Below, piece by piece: positions 5,835-10,360 of a DNA stretch of 10,360 nucleotides (positions are counted from its first letter, which is position 1; every line of letters starts with the position of its first letter). A program made the translations under genes and the position numbers. The DNA comes from Clostridia bacterium (GTDB lineage Bacteria; Bacillota_A; Clostridia; Lachnospirales; Cellulosilyticaceae), in NCBI GenBank assembly GCA_029239935.1, contig JARBTY010000100.1, positions 1 to 10,360 on the forward strand, in the 5' to 3' direction. A model generated the notes under the pieces. It worked only from the letters and a program-made list of their open reading frames with translations, was not told the origin of the DNA and searched no databases.

Positions 5835-7220
5835 ATGTTTGAATTAAATAAAAGAACAAATTTGCTTGAAAGTCCTGAATATAGGTATCAGTTAGAAGAA
5901 CGCAGTGAAGCCAATATGTTTAGAGAATTTTATCCATATGACGAAGTCCCTAAAATCGCATTCAATAATGTACGTGTACCGATGGTTATGCCAGAAGAAA
6001 TTCTCATAACAGATACAACTTTTAGAGATGGACAACAGTCAAGAGCGCCCTATACAACAGAGCAGATTGTTCATATTTATAAATTACTCAGTAAACTAAG
6101 CGGCCCTAATGGTATCATTAGACAAAGTGAATTTTTCTTATATAGTGAAAAAGATAGGCAGGCTGTCTATAAATGTATGGAACTTGGCTATGAATTTCCA
6201 CAGATTACATCTTGGATTAGAGCGTCAGAAAAAGATTTTGAACTTGTTAAGCAGATGGGGATAAAAGAAACAGGTATATTAGTAAGCTGTTCAGATTATC
6301 ATATATTTCATAAGCTGCATATGAAAAGATCAGAAGCTATTGCACACTATACAAAAATTGTTAAACAGTGCATAGAAAAGGGAGTTATTCCAAGGTGTCA
6401 TTTTGAGGATATCACCCGTGCAGATATTTATAATTTTATTGTTCCTTTTGTAAGAGAACTTATGAAATTAAGTGAAGAAACAGGGATCCCAATTAAAATA
6501 AGAGCTTGTGATACGATGGGTTATGGTGTCGGTTATCCAGGAGCCATGATTCCAAGAAGTGTGCCGGGTATTATATTTGCACTTCATCAGTATGGCGGGG
6601 TGCCTCATGAATGGATTGAGTGGCATGGTCACAATGACTTTTATCGTGCAGTAGCTAACTCAACAACAGCTTGGTTATATGGCTGCAGCGCGGTGAACTG
6701 TTCGTTGTTTGGAATAGGTGAAAGAACGGGAAATACGCCGTTAGAAGCGATGGTATTTGAATATGCACAGCTTAGAGGTACACTCGATGGAATGGATACA
6801 AGAGTAATCACTGAACTGGCTGAGTATTTCCAAAATGTGATTGGAGAAAAAATACCAGAAAGAACACCTTTTGTAGGAGAAAATTTTAATGTTACAAGAG
6901 CAGGCATTCATGCAGATGGTCTTCTTAAAAATGAGGAAATTTATAATGTTTTTGATACTGATAAATTTTTAAATAGGCCAGTTAGGGTATCAGTCAGCAA
7001 TACCTCAGGACTTGCGGGGATTGCCCATTGGATTAATACCAATAAAAAGTTCCCAATGCTTAAAGACTTAGAGAAAAGCAGTCCTCTTTGTCTAGAAATT
7101 AAAGAATGGGTAGATAAAGAATACGATGAAGGTCGTGTCACAGTCATGAGTGACGAAGAGCTGGAGACGTTTATTGAAGAGTATCTTGCAAAAAACACCG
7201 CTCAAAAAACGACTGAATAA
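5835..7220 (+). CDS. Probable Re-citrate synthase (isopropylmalate/homocitrate synthase superfamily)
   Basis: Condenses acetyl-CoA with oxaloacetate to citrate in the cytoplasm, using a DRE-TIM fold unrelated to ordinary (Si) citrate synthase. The 461 residues include DTTFRDGQQ (60-68, the DRE-type signature with metal-binding Asp), the metal-binding WHGHND (263-268, His264 and His266), GIGERTGNTPLE (293-304), and NVTRAGIHADG (352-362) of the second domain. It is shorter than a typical LeuA (about 510) and has no obvious leucine-sensing regulatory domain; it is longer than short homocitrate synthases. The long N-terminus before the barrel and the overall sequence resemble the Re-citrate synthase known from Clostridium kluyveri. 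The adjacent isocitrate dehydrogenase supports citrate over isopropylmalate or homocitrate. The start has GAGGTG (5824-5829) at 5-base spacing. A palindromic operator covers its promoter. A homocitrate synthase role is the main alternative. Confidence 0.85.
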   Translation: MFELNKRTNLLESPEYRYQLEERSEANMFREFYPYDEVPKIAFNNVRVPMVMPEEILITDTTFRDGQQSRAPYTTEQIVHIYKLLSKLSGPNGIIRQSEFFLYSEKDRQAVYKCMELGYEFPQITSWIRASEKDFELVKQMGIKETGILVSCSDYHIFHKLHMKRSEAIAHYTKIVKQCIEKGVIPRCHFEDITRADIYNFIVPFVRELMKLSEETGIPIKIRACDTMGYGVGYPGAMIPRSVPGIIFALHQYGGVPHEWIEWHGHNDFYRAVANSTTAWLYGCSAVNCSLFGIGERTGNTPLEAMVFEYAQLRGTLDGMDTRVITELAEYFQNVIGEKIPERTPFVGENFNVTRAGIHADGLLKNEEIYNVFDTDKFLNRPVRVSVSNTSGLAGIAHWINTNKKFPMLKDLEKSSPLCLEIKEWVDKEYDEGRVTVMSDEELETFIEEYLAKNTAQKTTE

Positions 7221-7242
7221 TATAGTGCATTAACATAGGAAT

Positions 7243-7272
7243 TGGACAAATAGGTGTAAATTTTGGTATAAT
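7243..7272 (+). promoter_or_regulatory. Internal promoter of the isocitrate dehydrogenase gene
   Basis: TGGACA (7243-7248, one mismatch to TTGACA) and a perfect TATAAT (7267-7272) are 18 bases apart in the 99-base gap between the two genes. There is no terminator in the gap, so read-through from the citrate synthase is also likely. Confidence 0.65.
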
Positions 7273-7319
7273 AGCAAATAGATTAAAGTATCAATAAAAC
7301 ATATCAGGAGGTTAGAGCG

Positions 7320-8456
7320 ATGGATAAATTACAGACTGCCAGAGAGCATTTCAGTAAACTAGTTGAAGAACAATTAGCGCGCGTTGCAAAAATGAAGGAA
7401 GATACAGGGGTTGTTGACTACGCTAAGCTTGATAAAATTATTATTGGATGCTGCGGTGGTGACGGTATCGGTCCAGCTATTACGTTAGAAGCGGAGAGAG
7501 TACTCCGTGCAGTTCTAAAAGAAGAAGTTGAAAACGGAAAGATAGAGTTTAGACAAATTGAAGGACTTACAATCGAAAATCGTATTGCTGTTAACAAAGC
7601 AATACCAGACGATGTATTAGCAGAAATTAAAGCATGTCATATTATCTTAAAGGGACCTACAACAACCCCAAGTAAGGGAGATGGCCCTAATATTGAAAGT
7701 GCGAATGTAGCAATGAGAAGAGAATTAGACCTTTTTGCAAATGTAAGACCTGTGTCTGTACCTGAAGAAGGGATCGACTGGACATTTTTCCGTGAAAATA
7801 CTGAGGGCGAATATGCCTTAGGCAGTAAGGGTATTGTGATTGATGAAGACATGTCTTTTGATTTTAAAGTGATTACAACTCAGGGAACAAGAAGAATTGC
7901 ACAGGCAGCCTTTGATTTTGCTCAAAAAAATGGCAAAAAGCATGTGGCTATTATTACTAAGGCAAATATACTTAAGAAAACTGATGGTAAATTCTTGGAC
8001 ATTTGTTATGATGTTGCAAAAGATTATCCAGATATTCAAGCTGATGATTGGTTTGTAGATATTATATCTGCTAACCTTATTAATGAGAAAGTTAGAAATC
8101 AGTATGAAGTTTTTGTATTGCCTAATTTATATGGCGATATTATTACTGATGAAGCAGCTCAAATCCAAGGTGGTGTGGGTACAGCAGGCAGCGCAAACAT
8201 TGGTAATAAATATGCTATGTTTGAAGCGATTCACGGCAGTGCGCCAAGAATGTTAGAAACAGGCAGACAAATATATGCCAACCCAGCAAGTATGATTAAA
8301 GCGGCAGAACTATTACTTCGTCATATAGGTCATGCCCAAAAAGCAGATCAAGTATTAAAAGCGCTTAAAGCAGCAAATGATACAGTTAAAATGACAGGCA
8401 GAAGTGATGGCGCAACAGGGGCTGAGTTTGCTAATTGTGTGATCAGTAACTTATAA
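7320..8456 (+). CDS. Isocitrate dehydrogenase, probably NAD-dependent
   Basis: Oxidatively decarboxylates isocitrate to 2-oxoglutarate in the cytoplasm. The 378 residues fit the single-domain-pair isocitrate/isopropylmalate dehydrogenase family. GGDGIGP lies near residue 45. The substrate loop S127-A-N129-VAM-R133-RELDLFANV-R143-P matches the Ser/Asn/Arg pattern of isocitrate dehydrogenase rather than the hydrophobic one of isopropylmalate dehydrogenase. Also present are R158-ENTEGEY165, K214 and N216, and the metal-binding YGDIITDE with D273 and D277. After HGSAP (305-309) come R310 and M311, not the Lys-Tyr pair of the E. coli NADP enzyme, which leans toward NAD; cofactor use needs assay. 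AGGAGG (7306-7311) lies 8 bases before the ATG. Following a citrate synthase, it completes the 2-oxoglutarate branch except for aconitase, which is not in this window. Confidence 0.93.
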   Translation: MDKLQTAREHFSKLVEEQLARVAKMKEDTGVVDYAKLDKIIIGCCGGDGIGPAITLEAERVLRAVLKEEVENGKIEFRQIEGLTIENRIAVNKAIPDDVLAEIKACHIILKGPTTTPSKGDGPNIESANVAMRRELDLFANVRPVSVPEEGIDWTFFRENTEGEYALGSKGIVIDEDMSFDFKVITTQGTRRIAQAAFDFAQKNGKKHVAIITKANILKKTDGKFLDICYDVAKDYPDIQADDWFVDIISANLINEKVRNQYEVFVLPNLYGDIITDEAAQIQGGVGTAGSANIGNKYAMFEAIHGSAPRMLETGRQIYANPASMIKAAELLLRHIGHAQKADQVLKALKAANDTVKMTGRSDGATGAEFANCVISNL

Positions 8457-8500
8457 GCAATCAATGGATTTTGTAAACAATAGATGATTTAATAAAACAC

Positions 8501-8540
8501 AAAAGGTGAGTACAGTCCCAGGGGCCTGTACTCACCTTTT
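8501..8540 (+). terminator. Intrinsic terminator after isocitrate dehydrogenase
   Basis: Perfect 15-bp arms (8501-8515 and 8526-8540) around a 10-base loop, ending in TTTT. AAAA at the start of the stem gives some function on the other strand, though no minus-strand gene needs it. Confidence 0.9.
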
Positions 8541-8580
8541 CTTGAGAATGTTTTTAGGGAGATTGCGGGTTGATAAATAA

Positions 8581-8597
8581 TTTGTTACTTTTTGTTA
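8581..8597 (+). repeat. Tandem TTTGTTA direct repeats upstream of the MATE promoter
   Basis: TTTGTTA occurs at 8581-8587 and again at 8591-8597, exactly 10 bases (about one helical turn) apart and just upstream of the promoter. This could be a site for a tandem-binding regulator, but short AT-rich repeats arise easily by chance. Confidence 0.3.
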
Positions 8598-8607
8598 ATG
8601 ACTTTGG

Positions 8608-8637
8608 TTGAATTGACAAGAACAAGAGGCGTATAAT
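8608..8637 (+). promoter_or_regulatory. Promoter of the MATE transporter gene
   Basis: A perfect TATAAT (8632-8637) pairs with TTGAAT (8608-8613) at 18-base spacing. A perfect TTGACA at 8613-8618 is only 13 bases from the -10, too close for normal use. The transcript would start near 8644 with a short leader. Confidence 0.6.
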
Positions 8638-8661
8638 GAAGAAATGAAAATGAACGAGTGT

Positions 8662-8669
8662 GGGAGTGA
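8662..8669 (+). promoter_or_regulatory. Ribosome-binding site favouring the MATE start at 8675
   Basis: GGGAGTGA, with the GGGAG core 8 bases before the ATG at 8675. The alternative GTG at 8660 has only a weak upstream purine stretch. Confidence 0.6.
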
Positions 8670-8674
8670 CGGGT

Positions 8675-10033
8675 ATGAAGGATTTAACAACAGGTAAAGA
8701 GTGGAAGAGGATACTGGAATTTGCAGTCCCTATGTTTATAGGGAGCATATTTCAACAGCTCTACAATGTAGCAGATAGTGTGATAGTAGGACAATTCGTT
8801 GGGAAAGATGCCTTGGCAGCAGTAGGAGGGAGCTTCCCTATTATTTTGCTTTTAAGTTCTTTAATGATGGGGGTTACCATGGGGACTTCTATACTTATTG
8901 CACGGTATTACGGGGCGCGGGACATAGACAACATAAAAAAAAGTGTACAAAGCGGATACTTTATTTTAGCAGTAGGAACCATCCTAATGAGTACTATAGG
9001 AATGGTTTTTGCAAAGGATATGTTAAGGGGGATGAAAGTACCAGAAGAAATCATGGGTGATTCAGCAACCTATTTAAATATTATGTTCTTAGGATTGGTT
9101 GGATCATTTGGTTATAATACAGTAAGTGGGATGCTGAGAGGTTTGGGTGATTCTAAGACACCGGTATATTTTTTGGTGCTCTCTACAGTTTTGAATGTGT
9201 TCTTAGACCTTCTATTTGTTGTCGTATTTAATAGGGGGGTAGCAGGAGTAGCGTGGGCAACACTTATAGCGCAGTTCACATCTTTTATCAGTTCTTTAAT
9301 TTATCTCTATGCCAAAACCGAGGTCTTTAGGTTTAATGTATTTAAGACCCCATTAAATAAAGATAACTTAATCATTTCAATGAAATTAGGACTTCCAACA
9401 GGTATTCAGCAGATTTGCCTATCCCTGGGAATCATTACAATGCAAAGTTTAGTTAATGGATTTGGAGCCAATACGATGGCAGCATTTGCCGCAGCTTCCA
9501 AATTAGATACATTTGCAACTTTACCAATGAACAACTTTTCACTTGCCATCACTACCTTTGTAGCGCAGAATATAGGCGCTAATAAAATGTACAGGATTAA
9601 AAAGGGCATAAGAAGCACCTTGATTATGGTTAACATAACAAGTTTTGCTATGACGGTAATTGTATGGCTGTTTGGCAAAGAACTGATGTCGATATTTACA
9701 AATGATTACGAGGTTATCCAACATGGTATAGATTACCTGAAGATTGTAGGAAGTGGTTATATGGTACTCGGGAGTATGTTTGCTATAGCAGGGTTTATAA
9801 GAGGAACAGGACATACACTTTTTCCGACTTTTGTTACATTGACAAGTTTATGGATTATACGTATACCAGTGGCAGAAGTAATGACAAAAGTGATAGGGGT
9901 TAATGGATTATGGGTAGGGGTTCCTATAGGATGGATCTTTGGCTTGTTATTAGCGGTGGTCTATTATTATTCGGGGAAATGGAAAGAAGGAACAGTATCC
10001 AAACAAGAAATAGTTCATCGTACAGCTTCTTAG
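8675..10033 (+). CDS. MATE-family efflux transporter (start corrected to 8675)
   Basis: Polytopic cytoplasmic-membrane protein of the multidrug and toxin extrusion family, typically a Na+- or H+-coupled exporter of cationic compounds. The 452 residues match the usual length and about 12 hydrophobic spans. The N-terminal MKDLTTGKEWKRILEFAVP opening, then FQQLYNVADSVIVGQFVG (26-43) and the region with GTSILIARYYGARD, are typical of the first half. The second half repeats the pattern with GLPTGIQQ (239-246) and FVAQNIGANK. A longer frame begins with GTG at 8660, but family N-termini begin at the MKDLT position and the better ribosome-binding site serves 8675. It stands alone between a terminator and the rRNA promoter; no adjacent regulator gene indicates its substrate. 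No strong terminator was found after it. Confidence 0.92.
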   Translation: MKDLTTGKEWKRILEFAVPMFIGSIFQQLYNVADSVIVGQFVGKDALAAVGGSFPIILLLSSLMMGVTMGTSILIARYYGARDIDNIKKSVQSGYFILAVGTILMSTIGMVFAKDMLRGMKVPEEIMGDSATYLNIMFLGLVGSFGYNTVSGMLRGLGDSKTPVYFLVLSTVLNVFLDLLFVVVFNRGVAGVAWATLIAQFTSFISSLIYLYAKTEVFRFNVFKTPLNKDNLIISMKLGLPTGIQQICLSLGIITMQSLVNGFGANTMAAFAAASKLDTFATLPMNNFSLAITTFVAQNIGANKMYRIKKGIRSTLIMVNITSFAMTVIVWLFGKELMSIFTNDYEVIQHGIDYLKIVGSGYMVLGSMFAIAGFIRGTGHTLFPTFVTLTSLWIIRIPVAEVMTKVIGVNGLWVGVPIGWIFGLLLAVVYYYSGKWKEGTVSKQEIVHRTAS

Positions 10034-10192
10034 AGTAATAGATGTTAGTAGTGTATGATGACTATTCATTTTGTTTAAATAAAGTGATAAAAATCGACTT
10101 TAAATAATAGGTATAATTACGTTAAAATGAGACATATTAATAAAATAGATTTTATAATAATAAACTAAAACTAAAAAGTTTTAAAAAAGGTG

Positions 10193-10220
10193 TTGACTTG
10201 TGTCAGAAATCATGTATAAT
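10193..10220 (+). promoter_or_regulatory. Strong promoter of a probable rRNA operon
   Basis: TTGACT (10193-10198) and a perfect TATAAT (10215-10220) are 16 bases apart, preceded by a very A/T-rich stretch (10141-10188) with A and T tracts that could act as an UP element. The strength and the downstream leader fit an rRNA operon promoter. Start expected near 10227. Confidence 0.8.
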
Positions 10221-10226
10221 AGTAAA

Positions 10227-10360
10227 AGTCGCTACTAGTTAGAGACGCAAAAACAAAAAGGCTTAGGCCTTGATAGTAAATACTTAAATGAACTTTGAAA
10301 ATAGAATAGTAACCATAAAACCAGTCGATTTATAGAACTTCATTTAATGAAGTTCATGAG
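10227..10360 (+). other. Probable rRNA operon leader reaching the 5' end of 16S rRNA
   Basis: The region contains no ORF. It holds a small hairpin AAGGC/GCCTT (10258-10271), then TGAACTTTGAAAATAGAATA (10289-10308). That last element closely resembles the boxA-containing segment found ahead of 16S genes in Firmicutes. A perfect hairpin with arms GAACTTCATT (10335-10344) and AATGAAGTTC (10346-10355) follows. The last bases, ATGAG, are what would precede AGTTTGATCCTGG, the start of 16S rRNA, so the mature rRNA probably begins within the last few bases of the window or just past it. The rRNA itself is not visible. Confidence 0.7.

Noticed and set aside
8660..8674. GTG start of the MATE gene at 8660
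   Set aside because: The upstream ribosome-binding site is weak, and the MKDLT opening at 8675 matches the usual family N-terminus.
10034..10192. A second upstream rRNA promoter using TATAAT at 10112-10117, and a terminator for the MATE gene (TAAAGT/ACTTTA around 10080-10102)
   Set aside because: No -35 lies at an acceptable distance from that TATAAT, and the 6-bp AT stem has no T run. The stretch is very AT-rich, so such matches are expected.
1..10360. Mobile elements, CRISPR arrays, tRNA genes
   Set aside because: No transposase or integrase signature, no spaced repeat series and no tRNA-like fold was seen.

Overview
The window is low-GC DNA with strong AGGAGG-type ribosome-binding sites, a T-box leader, a Re-type citrate synthase and U-tract hairpin terminators. 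Together these suggest an anaerobic Clostridia-class Firmicute (Lachnospirales/Clostridiales-like). The genus cannot be fixed from the sequence alone.

Layout from left to right. Positions 1-648 hold the C-terminal half of an MFS transporter cut by the window edge. Positions 693-998 hold a promoter and a leucine T-box leader controlling leuS (1049-3445), which ends at a two-tier terminator. On the minus strand, 3566-4373 is a two-gene unit of unrecognised proteins (171 aa, then 89 aa). A 132-aa helical protein (4511-4909, plus strand) diverges from it. It carries a short motif also seen in the 171-aa protein, so the two may be diverged relatives. A bidirectional terminator (4913-4947) separates it from a second minus-strand pair of very small Cys/Gly-rich membrane proteins (69 and 80 aa). 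A 373-base noncoding gap (5462-5834) follows. It holds two wide inverted repeats, the promoter of the next gene and a perfect 22-bp palindrome over that promoter's -10 box.

Positions 5835-8456 form a metabolic module: a probable Re-citrate synthase (homologous to isopropylmalate/homocitrate synthases) followed by isocitrate dehydrogenase. With an aconitase encoded elsewhere, these make 2-oxoglutarate from oxaloacetate and acetyl-CoA, the glutamate-forming oxidative arm of an incomplete TCA cycle. The dehydrogenase has its own promoter in the intergenic gap. A strong terminator (8501-8540) closes the module. A MATE-family efflux transporter (8675-10033) follows with its own promoter.

The right edge (10193-10360) looks like the promoter and leader of a ribosomal RNA operon. 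It has a near-consensus promoter, a boxA-like leader element and a perfect hairpin, and it stops about where 16S rRNA should start. The less ordinary parts are the palindromic operator, the Re-citrate synthase/IDH pairing, the divergent helical-protein pair and the Cys-rich small membrane pair. No mobile element, CRISPR array or tRNA gene was seen.
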